A stretch of DNA of 64,000 bases from Phymatolithon calcareum (GCA_977006965.1 OZ345362.1:806001-870000), one strand, 5' to 3'. Shown: positions 21,366-33,600, counted from the stretch's first letter. The notes: a model not told the origin generated them from the letters alone. Made by a program: numbers and translations.

Positions 21366-22620
21366 TGAAACTCTTACATTTTATTTACTTTTGTTACCCC
21401 GACTTTCGGTACAGTACACATCTCGTTTTTCTATATTCACCTCTACTTCGATTACAGCAGGGCGTTAATCCTGTTAGCTAATTGTAAGCACGCTTCTTCT
21501 CTGCCTGCGCTCGTCATTATACGATTCCACACGAAGCAACTGCGACGATTCCATGACTCGCGAGTCCATGTGGATGGAGGCTGCACCCTGCTACTAAACA
21601 CTACCCGTCGGAGATAACAACTTGCACTGCGGAGAAACTTTTTGTGCTGTGAATTTAAAAATTATTTCTCAACGCCTTGTGGCACGCCCTCCGCAATTCA
21701 CGTCTCCTTTGTGTGGGTCGCCACGGTCAACTTTGACACTGGCACTCGTTCGCTCGATCGAACCACATATCGCAGATGTTCCAGGTCATTTTAAGGTTTT
21801 CTTCGCGGAGCGCTCCACATGAGATATATGCCAATCTTCGACTCCGTGTGTAGGACCAGAATATCACGACCTTTTGCAGATCAAGTGCTATCGATGATTG
21901 CGTCTGGGGAAATGTAGTGACAAATATTCAGATACCCAAGATTTAAAAGTCTCGACATTCAGATTTCCTTTCTCCCCGTCCTCTCGAAATGACTTTCATG
22001 AGGGCCTGGTCACACTTGGCAGGTCCTTTTCAAATCGCAGCTCCTTTCCATACTTGACTTACCTGATCTGAAATCCTCTTATTCTCGACCGCCTCGCGTG
22101 CCTGCATGTTTTGTGTACGCGGCAAAAAGCGGATCTCGTCTTCTGTACAGCTTTCCAATGTCTATCCACCTCTCAACGTGAGGCCTTGGAAAAATATTCT
22201 TCAAAGATACATTTCAAAGTGGTATGGTGAGTTGCCGTACAGAGCTACCAGTTTTTCAACTGCGGGCATTGAACGCGAGCACGCAAAACAGCAATAACCA
22301 TATGGCGTGGAGCTCAGCTATTGTGGTTCCACGTCCGATAATCACCGGAAATGACGCACAGCTCATGCAGAAGGTTAAATAGACGGTCTCATCACATGTT
22401 CATGAGCCGCATTGTTCCAGCAACATGATGAAAGGCTTGCGCAGAACAATGTCAAGTGAATGCAGAACATTATGGTGTTCTGTCGCTGAGACGTGCTGGC
22501 TTCTAGCTAGTCTATTTTACGGAAAGTTTCCCTCAATTGAGGAAATGAGCATCATTTAATTTTTTGCACATGATAGTTGCTGGCTGTCATATCGAGCACG
22601 TCAAAAGCATGCTCAAGTCT

Positions 22621-22687
22621 GTGAGACGTTTTTTTATCCAAGTTTATTTTTAATTATTTAATAATAAACTTGGATAAAAATCGTCAC
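22621..22687. repeat. AT-rich inverted repeat
   Basis: TTTTTATCCAAGTTTATT (22631-22648) pairs perfectly with 22663-22680, and pairing extends outward imperfectly (GTGAGACG with CGTCAC) for about 25 bases per arm. The loop is 14 bases, all A/T. Confidence 0.8.
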
Positions 22688-22770
22688 AAGTGTGAAGCTC
22701 ATAGATAGCTTCAACATGCTTAGCGAAATAGTTCCTACCAGTAGAGGTGCCAAAAATGCATATTGCTGTG

Positions 22771-24905
22771 CTATCAAGCCTATTAAATCAAGAGCATACA
22801 AGGTTCGTCTGCTTGACTTTACGAACTCTGCAGTTGTTTTGCACATCATGTAGTCACCGTGGCATACGCAGTCTTCCTTCTCTTTCCTATGGGAGTTTAG
22901 TGGGTTCCAACACCGCTCCTGGAGGCAAATGTACCACCTGAAGTGACTGAACGTCGACGAATAATACCTGAGTCAATTGAGTTATCGATGAGTTGCTCGG
23001 CCAGCACTTCATAACACCTTAGCTTCGCAATATGCTGCTGAAACTCTGGACGGGTATCAGAGATTAAAAGCCAGCTAAAAAGCACGCAAGCGGCCAGAAG
23101 AGTTTGATGACCCCGATGAACTATAAGCGCAATTGTTGAATCTCTTCTTCTTCTTCTTTATTGCAGGTTTTTGATGTTGCCCTAGAACAACTCCACCTTC
23201 GTATGGCTACTGTAGACCTTAAACGATACGAGTGGTACTTGACGACACAACAGCTCCAAAGCTGTACAAAGTGCGGACCTTCAGGTAGCTTAACATCAAT
23301 ATCTCTACGCAGCCAATCTTCAGCCGCCATCCTTCAAAGGGATGACCCGGGTTGGAAACCATTTAGGAATCTCTACAGATTCATCAATGGAAAGTGTGAA
23401 TCCGCATATACAATGCTCTTGCACCGGAGTATGTGGCCACAGGACGGCACAGAGCTGCTGTATCGTGGACCGTCAAGCCTTCGGAATCTCTTTTCTTCTC
23501 GTCTTCTACTGTTGCAACTAACTCGAGATAAAGCACTATCCCATTTCTTCCACCGCCTGAGTTCTGTATCTCGCAACCGTTCTCTTGATTACAGTAAACG
23601 GCGATGTGCTGAGGTAGCCGAGCTTCAATCCGATGACTGCCGTAGCCATACCAATGAGATGTGGACTCATCCACGCAAACGAGGTCCGACGGAGACACAG
23701 TGCGCTTCTATGATCATTTATGGCATCGACAGTTCTTGAACGAGCGACCAGCAGTTCTGCGCAGACGACACTTTGCCATTTCACTTTGTGTCACGCTGAA
23801 TGAAATCAACCGGAGGTACTCAGCGAAGAGCATTTCAGTTTTCGAAAAAGAAAGAACGGGGAGATACTTGTTCGGATAGAATTCCATAAATCGTTCTTAG
23901 AGCAGAACTTAATCCTTGTAATGATGACGAGTATTCCAAAAAACGGACGCAGCTCTATCACTGTAGTGTCTTTTCGTCCCATTCTTCTCAGCTTAGCGGA
24001 AGTCCATGCAAAATTTTTTCGCTTTTGAACCTGAGGAAACATCTTCATGTAGCAATCGCACGTCGCATGGAGTCCAATATCACCTTTTTCGGATAAGAAA
24101 TCCCCGTTTAAAACTGACACGGAAGCCGTTCCCAATCGGACATAGAACCAGCCGCTTGTACCATGGCACCTCATGAGCAACAGTATTCGTCTCGCGGTTG
24201 GGCTCGATGACATCAAGTTCCTCTTGCAATGCTTCATGCAAGGCTTAGGCTAGATTGTCCCGAAGAGGGCGTTTTGAGCTTCTGAAGGTTGCATTAAAGC
24301 TTTTGTGCCGTTCTGGAGATTATGATTGCGACTGTAGACGATAAACTGGCGTTTCGTGATGAAGATTGGCGACGGTGAGTACAGTAAGCAGGTGTGGGCG
24401 GTGGCGCGCTTTGGCGGCGTTCGCTCGGTTCCGGTTCGTGAGATTCTGGAACATCATAGTCAGCGTTCCCTGCCTTAAAGTTGAAAACATTGACACTCTT
24501 TATCTTAGTCTTTCTCAAAGGATGCCGAAGTACGACCCTTATCATAAAAAGTTCCACGCTCGTGCGACCATTGATTTCGTCCACGAGTACCTCCTGAACC
24601 GGTCGTGGAAAAGTCTCCATATAATCAGCAGCACTCTGCGAGACCGACCATTGATGCTGATTTGCTGTGTACGGATGTACCGACCTCTCGGCGTGGGTCT
24701 TTTTCTCGTGGCATGGCAGATCTAGTAGTTCTAAGTGAACAGCCTGTTTTCGTTGCTTGCGCCGAACGAAGCGATTCAGAGAGTAGTCGGGATACTGCTC
24801 GCGCAGAAGACAAGCACGGCTTTACGAATATGGCGTGAGCGAGCTGTTTCGCCTTCGTTTTATTTTAAATCGCCCCTCAATTGGTGGTCGGTAAAACAGA
24901 CAATA
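22771..24905 (-). mobile_element. Decayed relative of the foldback element at 36412
   Basis: Read on the minus strand, it aligns with 36412-38153 from the terminus through the arm and unique core. Its end at about 24895-24905 resembles the other's (CAGACAATA versus AGACACTA, then a GAGGGGCGATTT block at about 24866-24880). It is more diverged than the two arms of the 36412 element are from each other, and it keeps the core but not the inverted duplicate. No intact protein remains. An internal retroposon at 23146-23366 interrupts it. Confidence 0.65.
23146..23366 (-). mobile_element. SINE-like retroposon, about 220 bases
   Basis: On the minus strand it begins CCTAAATGGTTTCCAACC and ends CCTGCAATAAAGAAGAAG. 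It is flanked by the eight-base target duplication GAATCTCT (23138-23145 and 23367-23374) and interrupts the older transposon relic. A second copy with the same 5' boundary lies at 57817-58041, so the start is fixed rather than randomly truncated, which is why I call it SINE-like. Confidence 0.75.
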
Positions 24906-24927
24906 GAACGGTTTCATTGATACACAT

Positions 24928-25545
24928 GACATCTTTAAGACTTTTCAAAGCATTCATCAGGCCAGTGTATGAGAACGCCGCGCATATAAAACCAAACACA
25001 ATCCGAGTATCGAGAGCAGCAGTGAAAGTCGAAACTGACACCGCAACGATACTGTTTGGAAAGTGGGCAGGGCGGCACTGCAGAAGACTAATGAAGCTAT
25101 GTCATATAGAACCTTGGGAGTTCCGCCAACAACACCAGCTCTCGAAATTAAGGATGAGACAAGCGACGCTGGGGCAGAGCTGTAACTCGAAACGCTTGAC
25201 CGCATGCGAAAATCGAACACACCAACCAATATCCAAGACAGAGGTGCCATCCGACTATCCTGGGAACAACAAGAAGAACGCCGTGCCAGGAAAATTGCCT
25301 TCCCCAAGAATGGTCTACCGCACCAAGCAGGGAGGATGAAAGAAAGCAGGCACAGTATTCTCTTCGCAAGATGGTTTATATGTCACTTTCCAAGAAATCC
25401 GGCGAAGTTGATAGAAGAAATGGGCGATCAAGGAGCACGGGCAGTTAGATCACTCAACAGCATCCTGAGAAAGCCTATATGGACCACTACAGAGGAGACC
25501 AACGTGGCCCGAGCAACTGACGAGATACTACGTAATTCTGATTAA
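24928..25545 (+). mobile_element. LINE 3' fragment
   Basis: Frames at 24928-25339 and 25204-25545 correspond to the region after the RT core in the other LINEs here. LRLFKAFIRPVYENAAHIKP parallels YKTLVQCRWEYALHLTP, and LCHIEPWEFRQQHQ parallels LCRLGPPKMRRRHQ. A frameshift joins them. The end, TNVARATDEILRNSD, is the LINE C-terminus. Confidence 0.65.
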
Positions 25546-26371
25546 GGCAGTTGAATTTTTGAGTGTAGTAGAATGCTAAGAAAGGTGCCGACTTTCCTCA
25601 CGCTGGGAAACCTTCTCAATAAATCCACTTAATTACGACATAAATAAGACTTGGATTCTAAAGCAAAAATAGCAATTTTTGCGCTTCCAATGTTATGACG
25701 TAAACAACTGAGCCAAAGGGATTAGCCCCCTGATCACGAAGGACATGTGTGAAGGGACTGTTGGGGCCATATGAAGGATATCATCGCATCCAGCAAGGGG
25801 GCCCTATGCACTCAGAAGTGAATATAGATGACCACTTAAGCATTGATTCCGTGTATTACTACGGACGCTATACAACTGGGGAAGAAGCCGAAGGCCCGAA
25901 TGCTCCATCGATTCAACTGACAGTAGGCCAGACGCGAAACGTTCGCAGTGCAGAAAAGTGGTGCACTTGTTCACGCGATGGCAGCATTGCAGCACTTTCG
26001 CTGGAACCATCGCCATGTCCAATTCTGCACTTCAACTATCAAAAACCTACCTCACTGCCGTAAGCACAGGTATCCGATTGCACTGCATGATTTCGTCAGC
26101 GCTTTTGGAGAGTCCATTGCAACATCAGCGACACTTAGTTCCAATGGGATTATGGACTTTCTGCTACCTCTCCTGCCGCCAATCTCCAATATGCCACTTC
26201 CGTAGTATCCATTTCACATATTTATTTCCTTCTCGCCCTGCCCAACTTGCCCGCCTGGCCTCGTCAACAGAACGTCAAATTTTAATTATGCTCTGACTGT
26301 AAGAGCCTCATCATCAAAAATCACTGCATGCATGTTTAGTTTCCCGCAACCGAACCGACCACCTGTCGAGT
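25546..26371. other. Intergenic, no gene seen
   Basis: This separates the LINE fragment from the ATG at 26372. No clear TATA box or coding frame was found. Confidence 0.45.
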
Positions 26372-27493
26372 ATGCGCAAGGAGTACATGCGCACCCCGCA
26401 CACTGCGTGCGCCCTCGTGCTCGTGTTATGGACATCTCTCCTCTCTCTCCAGCTGCTGCGCACGGTGTTCGACATCGCGCAAGGAAAAGCCAGTATTTGC
26501 CAAGCACGCACCCGCGCATTGCGCCTCGTGACCCGTCACATTCACGCCATCCGCGACTCGTCCGCCACAGAGCATGACCTGCGTACAGCGCCGCTATTTC
26601 CGGCATCATCGTCGGCCCTCGAGCGTCACAGACGACTGCGGCAGGCTGCGTCCCATCTGCAGCAACTGACCGCTCGCAAGGCGGACTGCGCGGCCTCGCG
26701 GCCCTCGTACCGCACCTTTGAGTGGTCGTTGGCGTCGCGCTACCCTCTGGACGGTGTGCTACTGTACGTGTTCTCGGTACTCGGTACAAGCTCGCGCGTG
26801 GCGGTCGAATTGGATGACGGGTCTGGATCTGGCGTGTATGCGGGCGCCGCCGCTCTGTCCGTGCTGCACGGATGGGACGTGCTCGCCTTATGTGGATCGT
26901 GGAGCGGGAGCAGCTTTGCAAGGACGCTGTATGCAGATCGGAAGCGATTAATCGGGGATCGATTTCCGGAGTCTTTTGTTGAGATCGTTGAGACGCGAAC
27001 GCAGGCGAGGGAGATAGTGGATGTACTTTCCGGACGGGGTGTGGCTGGGGAAATCGATTTATTGCTCATGTTTTTCGAAAATGGACAGGAGAAGGACGTT
27101 TTTGACGCACTGCATGCCGTTCGGCCGAGAGTTGTTGTTGCTACTTATCGCGATTTTCTTGGACCTGATGCTGCGCTCAGGAGAACTGCGAATGTCACCG
27201 ACATGGCAAGCATACATCCGCGCGGCGGGAGAGACCCGCTGCGACCAATTCCGTACGCTGGGGTTAGTGTGACTATACTGAACCAAGTTGCTGTTGCTAA
27301 TGCTTATCGTCTTGTGTGGTGCCTGTCCATGTTTCCTGTGGCTGTTTTTGTCGATGCTAAGGAGACGGACTCTGAGCAGTTTTTGCCAAGTCTTGGGACT
27401 GGAGAATGCTTTGGGAAACGGTACGCGGATAGAAGTTTTCGAACGGACATGGAGGCTCTATGGGACGCGACGCAAGCAGAGCGGTGGGACTGA
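26372..27493 (+). CDS. Membrane-anchored FkbM-methyltransferase-like protein
   Basis: 373 residues, ATG at 26372, intronless. One hydrophobic segment (about residues 11-32, ACALVLVLWTSLLSLQLLRTV) suggests a type II signal anchor with the body in the Golgi or extracytoplasmic lumen. The body follows, at low identity, the layout of eukaryotic FkbM-like methyltransferase proteins: PLDGVLLYVFSVLG for the usual QDGVLEYIF, VAVELDDGSGSG for the VEFG glycine loop, GWDVLALCGSW, then EIDLLLMFFENGQEKDVFDALHAVRPRVVVATY for the DLLSIDIDGND...RPRVVVIEY segment. The SAM-binding glycine loop and the acidic DGND motif are both altered, so activity is doubtful. It converges with the triphosphatase gene. A divergent member of another Rossmann-fold family is possible. 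Confidence 0.45.
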   Translation: MRKEYMRTPHTACALVLVLWTSLLSLQLLRTVFDIAQGKASICQARTRALRLVTRHIHAIRDSSATEHDLRTAPLFPASSSALERHRRLRQAASHLQQLTARKADCAASRPSYRTFEWSLASRYPLDGVLLYVFSVLGTSSRVAVELDDGSGSGVYAGAAALSVLHGWDVLALCGSWSGSSFARTLYADRKRLIGDRFPESFVEIVETRTQAREIVDVLSGRGVAGEIDLLLMFFENGQEKDVFDALHAVRPRVVVATYRDFLGPDAALRRTANVTDMASIHPRGGRDPLRPIPYAGVSVTILNQVAVANAYRLVWCLSMFPVAVFVDAKETDSEQFLPSLGTGECFGKRYADRSFRTDMEALWDATQAERWD

Positions 27494-27523
27494 AATTACC
27501 GATGAACGCAGAAGTAGATATTA

Positions 27524-27529
27524 TTTATT
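27524..27529 (-). terminator. AATAAA signal for the triphosphatase gene
   Basis: AATAAA on the minus strand about 310 bases beyond the stop at 27841. With the plus-strand signal at 27779 it predicts overlapping convergent 3' ends. Confidence 0.35.
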
Positions 27530-27778
27530 TCGGTCAGGTTCGTGACAAAGTTCTTGGGAAGGACTGGAGCAGTGCAGAGTGACTGTGGCCTGTCAAACGA
27601 GAAAAATGGTTCTTCCGTGCAGTGCTCTTGTCGAGCAAAGATTGCGAGGATCAAAAGGTCAGCATTCAAGTAAATAGCGTGGCAGTGAACCGGCTTCTCC
27701 CGTTGCACCATAACACGGTAGAAGGAAGAGCGATATAAATAAGGAATACATGACACCGCAATTCCGGATTAGATGAAA

Positions 27779-27784
27779 AATAAA
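27779..27784 (+). terminator. AATAAA signal for the 26372-27493 gene
   Basis: AATAAA about 285 bases after the stop codon. It is the first on the plus strand and lies inside the 3' flank of the convergent triphosphatase gene. Confidence 0.4.
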
Positions 27785-27840
27785 CTGTGCTCGTCTCCGT
27801 GTACGTCAGGTGTTCTGGCTATTGCCGTGTCATAAATAGG

Positions 27841-28932
27841 CTATCTTCCTTGCCGAGCATTCTCAAAGGCTGCAACTTCAGCCTTCCGAACTTCATCAAC
27901 AAGGAGACGGACAGTATTGACAAGAGCGGCAGCGATATCAAAAAGCTTCGAAGTCGCATCACCATCTCTATACTTGCATGTCTCCTTGAACAGTTCGGAG
28001 GGGTCGTCTACTTCGACCTCCACCTCATGAGTAGTCTGCATGCCGCCGTGTTCGCTCATTTTGACCATCGTAATATCGACGCTAAGATAGTCAAACTTGT
28101 AGGAAATTCTGTCTTTGACGCGTTGCGTTTGCGGGTTGGCATTTGTCGGAATGACTGCATCATGTTCCTCGCTGGCGGAGTAGCGAACATCAAGACAACT
28201 GCCGGGACAGAGAAAGTTAAGGTCTGCGAGTCGACGCTTCGATTGGACGCGCACGGTTTTGTACGTCTCTCCATGCGCCACTCTGGTCTCGCGGATCTTG
28301 TTCGGCCAATACACATCAATTTCATGTGTCCGCAGATACTCGACGCGGCCGCGTGCGCTTTCCTGCGTGGCATTTACACGTTTGTTGAGTTCGGCGTTCA
28401 GTGTTTGAAAAATGTTCAGAGTCACATCACTTTGAAAACGTGTGTCGCCGTTAGACGACTCCCTCAACGGGGTTTCGCACATGACGGGGACGAGATCCAC
28501 GGCACGGGTATTGTTTTGCTTCTCAATTAGAAGGCCGAGTTTCGCCTCGATCTCGACATTTGGAGATGTTACATGCTCGAGCATGAAGTTGACGAGGTAG
28601 CGCACCCGGTCGTCCGCCAATGGGGGAAATCCCATTATGGTAATTGGTTCCTGTGGAACTAATGCATCGGGTGACTTTCGTGCGCTCGGGTGCGAGACGG
28701 CGGAATTGGAGGATGCTGATGGTTGCTGACGTTTTTCAGGGCGAGAATGTGAGCGAGCGTTCTCTGATTCAGTTTCTGAACGGGAGCGCTTGCGCGCGCT
28801 GCCATCGCCCTTCGACCATTCCAGAGAGGAAAGCTTCGTCTCGAATAGAGGAGGCCAGCGAGCCGGTTTAGTGTATCTTTTTGTGTCGGCCGGTCCTCCG
28901 GAACCCGCGGGAGCAAAAGGATTGTATGCCAT
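27841..28932 (-). CDS. mRNA 5'-triphosphatase, Cet1/TTM type
   Basis: 363 residues. The start is the ATG at 28932 (MAYNPFAPAG); the frame is open further upstream but without another ATG. It removes the gamma phosphate of nascent mRNA, the first step of capping, in the nucleus. The first 120 residues are Ser/Arg/Pro-rich and probably disordered. The tunnel-fold domain carries the expected strands: NVEIEAKLGLL with the metal-binding E-x-E, then PGSCLDVRYSASEEHDAV, VKDRISYKFDYLSVDITMVK, and HEVEVEVDDP with the second Glu pair. This is the metal-dependent family of fungi and many protists, not the Cys-phosphatase family of animals and land plants. No guanylyltransferase domain is fused. It is divergent from CPSF160, 1.7 kb away. 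Confident. Confidence 0.85.
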   Translation of the reverse strand: MAYNPFAPAGSGGPADTKRYTKPARWPPLFETKLSSLEWSKGDGSARKRSRSETESENARSHSRPEKRQQPSASSNSAVSHPSARKSPDALVPQEPITIMGFPPLADDRVRYLVNFMLEHVTSPNVEIEAKLGLLIEKQNNTRAVDLVPVMCETPLRESSNGDTRFQSDVTLNIFQTLNAELNKRVNATQESARGRVEYLRTHEIDVYWPNKIRETRVAHGETYKTVRVQSKRRLADLNFLCPGSCLDVRYSASEEHDAVIPTNANPQTQRVKDRISYKFDYLSVDITMVKMSEHGGMQTTHEVEVEVDDPSELFKETCKYRDGDATSKLFDIAAALVNTVRLLVDEVRKAEVAAFENARQGR

Positions 28933-30627
28933 GGAGGTTGAGGGCACAAGTTAATTGGTCTTGGTCAACTACCGACAACGTCAAAGAAGGGCCTTCGCCA
29001 CAGTTGTTCAAAAAAGGACAGCATTCATCCAAAATTACTGTAAGCATAGTGTCCAAACATTAGACCAAAATATCAAAATTGTAACATTTTCAGATTGCAT
29101 TACACAATATAGTACTGTACTGTCTGTTCGAGGTCGGGATTCAACGGCTGCTAACCAACAGCGTCTTTATCATGTCTGGCAGTAATACTGTACGCAGATA
29201 CCTTAGAAATGGATTTCGATGTCATTGGGGTCGGCAAATGCTAAAACGATCCGTTCCGCAAGACGCAATTGTGCGCATTTGCGATCGAAGAAGTCCCACT
29301 GGAATGACAAACAGTCATCCCGACAGCATAAGAGCACTTTCTCCAATCATCAGTTACCGTGATTGACGAAGGATGACGATTCTAATATACTTGCTGCTCT
29401 ACGCTGTTCTAGTCGCACATCTCTCCTGTTCTGAGAAATGCATACTGCCAGGTCAGTTGGGGTTCGTCACAGCTGCCGTCTGTCAACGTGGATGAGCATA
29501 GTGATCGCCCTCTATCCTTCTTGATATCTTCAATAGACCTGGAATACAAAAAGGGTGTCCTCTCGGAATTTTTATTCCAGTTCGAGTGACAATTCTCGTA
29601 CACCTGAGCTACCTCTAAAATTGTGGCGATGGCTTTTAAGTGATGACGCCACAATACCACTTTGTTCTGGTACAAAGCTAATCACAGCCGTCTGGAGGAC
29701 TTGTTGGTCGACTCTACAACCTTGGTCAAACACGCTGCATTCTTCTAAATGTCCGTAGTGATCGTAGACACTAAAACCTGAAAAATGACATTTTTCTGGG
29801 CAATCATTCATGCTGTGCACAGTAGTAGAAGTGTGCAATGTGGTGTGCAGAGGGACGTCATTGTTCATATTTTAGTGGGGGCTAGATTAATGTCGTGCTG
29901 TTTCAGAATCTCTACTCTTTTCTCTTCTCAATTCTTTGAAATAAAGTTGAGCGTTGAGTTTGATTATATGTATTGATGAACAACACGGGCTTTGTTTGTC
30001 TTCGAGACATAGGAGCATTCCAATTCGCGATTTTCAATCACCTGTTCAAGGGCGGCGGCAATCTCAGGGAGCTGCGCTTCGACTTCATCTGGTGCCAGTC
30101 GGCATCACAGTCAGCTGATATAAGCTTCGAGCTATGACTCTGTTGAAGTGGTTCAGCGTGACGATTGAGGCGCATGCTGCTTCTCTGGATCGTTCCTCGC
30201 GTGTGCCTATGTATGTCTTGTCAGCTCTACTGTCTTCACAACAACTCGCTCGATTATTACGATGGCCTTCAAGAATCATTAAGCTCATGTGATTTAATAA
30301 ATTTTCAGATTCGAGCTCCCTCCATGACGTACAACGTTTGCCCTTTGTCTTGGTCGTTTGCTTCAGGATACAGTTTGAAGTTTAAAAACGATAATCAGGA
30401 AGACTTCGGGATAGCTTTTGATCTATTATCATATTTGGAGATCCTTGATCTAAAGCCTAATAACGGGACCAATAAAATCATTTCGAAACCAGAGTATGAT
30501 ATTAACTAAAATTTAGCGGGCAACCACCTCCAAACTTGCCGGCTCAACACGAAGTACCTCACTCTCACCATTTCGGCTAAAGAAAACATGTCACCGCCGG
30601 CTATCGGCGGTTAAAAACTCTCTCATC
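28933..30627. other. Intergenic between divergent genes
   Basis: No convincing gene. Short frames here (30165-30509 is the longest) lack recognisable domains. The interval must contain the promoters of both the triphosphatase (minus) and CPSF160 (plus). A GC-rich hairpin, ACCGCCG-GCTAT-CGGCGGT, lies at 30593-30611, 17 bases before the CPSF160 ATG. Confidence 0.45.
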
Positions 30628-33600
30628 ATGTTCGGTGTCGTCCGTGAGTATCAAGCCCCAACGGGCGTAACTCACGCTGTGCGCGGTCGCTTTGGTCTGG
30701 CGCCTGGATCATGGGGTCTCGTCTTTGCGCGCAAAACAAGCATCGAATTGTTCGTCGTCCGTGCAAATTCAAATACAGCCCGCCTCGAATTGATTCAAAG
30801 CACTCCAATCGGCGCAACTATTCTTTCTCTTGCAGTTCTTCGTCGCACCACATCCGCCGGTGATATTCTATGGCTCGGTTTTGACGATATGCGACTTGTT
30901 GCACTGACATGGGATGGCAATTCAAGGTCATGGATACAAGAGCAGAAAGTAGGGTTGGGATCCCTACTTGGCCACAACCTTTGTAATCTTCCTGATGTCA
31001 TGGTAGGCATGGACTCTGCGGATCCCGGGCGCAAACTCCTTCGCGGAAGAACCGGGGCTGTCACTCGACCTGTCATCCGATCCGATCCTTCTGGACGATG
31101 CATTGCTGTTCTCGCGCAAAAGCAAGATGTGCTATATATCGTGCCCAACACTGCGAATGAGGAGAACATTGCTGCTGGTGGCGGTGTTGTGAACTGTGAT
31201 GATGTATTCATAATTGACTTAAAAAGTTCATACAACGCCTCAAATGTAAAGGACATTGTGTTTCTGCAAGGTACTTTTGAGCCAAACATAGTCGTTCTTT
31301 ACGAGCCAAAACGAACTTGGTCCGGACGAGCTGCGGTCCAGCGTCTCACTTCGCATTTGCTTGCGGTCTCAGTTGACGTGCGTTCAAAACGACATTCCAA
31401 GACATGGGTTATGGAGAAGCTCTCATATGACTGCTTCAAACTGGAAGCTGTGCCGGAGTCTGCCGAAGGAGGTGTTCTTGTCCTAGCACCAAACGTCATA
31501 ATGCAAGTCCGTCATGGAGCATGTGTCGCAGGGCTTTCGTTGAATTGCTTTGGAGACGCGTATGCGACTGAGTCGAAAGGTACCTACGATGCAATTACAA
31601 AATCCGATACACTCATGTCGTTGGATGCAGGACATTGCCGTTTTTTGGATTGGGAAGAGCAAGGTCTCTCCGGCAACTCGCAAAATACAGGATTGCTTTC
31701 ACTAAAGGGTGGTGAACTCTATTTTCTCACCCTCCCGTTCGGGTCAAACAACAGTTTGCAAATGCAGCGAGCTGGCAGTACTGTTCTCGCATCCGAAATT
31801 GTCCCTATTAGCGAAAGATTTTTCGTTTTGGCTTCTCGACTCAGCGACTCCCTGCTCGTGGAATACCAGAAAAGTGATGAAGAAGTTCCGGAACATGCTG
31901 CAATTGGAAATGGCTCACTCATGGGCACGGACAAGGGTGCGGCCGGAAACGGGAATTCCGACCAAAGCGTAGCTACGAATCCCAGAAAACGCCCCAGATC
32001 ATTGGAGGAGGAAGCTGAGTACGAAATGTACGGCACTAAACCACCTCAAGATTCAGATGACGATCCAGACGAGAAAAATGTTGATAAAGTTGAGACGCTC
32101 GAACTGGAGGACCAAGACGAAGCCACCCGTGGTGTGTACGATGATGAGGACGAACTTGGGTGGGTGTTCAACAAATCTATGGAGGACGAAAAGGCTTCTA
32201 AGGAGAGCATTAAGGCTGGAAAGTGGGCGCTCAAGGTGAGGGACACATTACCGTGTTTTGGTCCAGGCACTGATCTGACCGTGGGGTTAAATCCTGAATC
32301 ACAAGAAGCGGGCATTCTCGACATGGTCATTGCCGGCGGTTATGCCAAAAATGGCTGTCTGGCTGTTGTGCATCAAACTGTTCGACCGAAGGATAATCTG
32401 CACTTAAACCTGCCTGATTGCGATGGATGCTGGACATTGCGGGACCCGAGCTTTGCCCGTCGCCAAATCGCGGAGCGAGATGCGCGCAATAAATCTATTT
32501 CTCGTCGGAATGAAGATTGCCGCGCGCGAAACACAAAGCGGCAAGCCGCCAGGAAGCGGTTTATTGATAAATTTATCGCGGATTATCGCAAAAGTCAGCT
32601 GGAAGAGATCAAACGAGCGCCGAGTAAGGAACCTGAGGCTGAGGACGCCGGTGCGAACGGTAAGCCTCCAGCGGATGTGTCGACCGCCAGTGGAGATGAG
32701 GAAACACAATCTACTCCCAATGCTGTAGGTGATGCAGAAAATAAATCCGCACCCTGGCAGGTTGATGATAATGAAAGCGACAGTAGCAGAGCTGCGAAGC
32801 GACTCAAAACAGCGATGTCGAACACAGAAGGTAATGAGAACAGCGCCGCGGAAAATAGTGCACCTGTGAAATCTGAAGATATTCCTATACCGCCCGAAGT
32901 TGTTCAACAAGCGGAAGAGGAGGCAGATACTGAGGAAAAATTTCAGTTGGAATCGGAAGAAGCTCTTGAAGAAGTCCTTGATGATGAGGAATCTTTCTAT
33001 TCGTATATCCTTCTGTCTACTGCTTCTAGCACTGTCGTGCTCACATCTGGTATGGTGTTGGATGAGATCGATGGAAAAAGTGTCAATATTATCACAAACG
33101 AACCTACAATTGGCGCCGGAAACATGTTCAAAGATCGCATTTCTGTGCAAGTAACAAAGTCTCGCGTTCGAATATTGAAAAGTGGAGCTGTGCAATGCGA
33201 ACACATCATTCCCAACGGCGCACCCAGAATCAAGAGTGCTCATGTTCTGGACCCGCAAGTTCTTTTCGTCACCGAAGACGGTCGTACGACAATATTGTCA
33301 GTCACTGCTGAAGAGTTTAATGAACCAAAGGCGGAAGCTGGCAGCAAGTCTTCGAGCAATGATATGGACTTGGTTGTTGACGAGTATGGAATAGTATTGA
33401 ATCCGAGCAATGATGGGGCTAACGTACTGAATCCGAACAACAAAGGCGATATGAAAGGCACGCTCCCATCTGCAAACAATGTTCAAGTAAATGGCTCGTC
33501 CACTTTGCTAAGCAGTTTGCGAAATATCTCTATTCATGTAGATTACGAGTCTGCACTACCTTCCGGCAGCTCTGACGCAGTCACATGTGCCTGTCTATAC

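Larger units (their letters stand above)
20424..22770. other. Intergenic, no gene seen
   Basis: No coding frame of substance. AT-rich patches (AAATAAATAAATAT at about 20920) and two inverted repeats, annotated separately, are the only structure. Confidence 0.5.
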
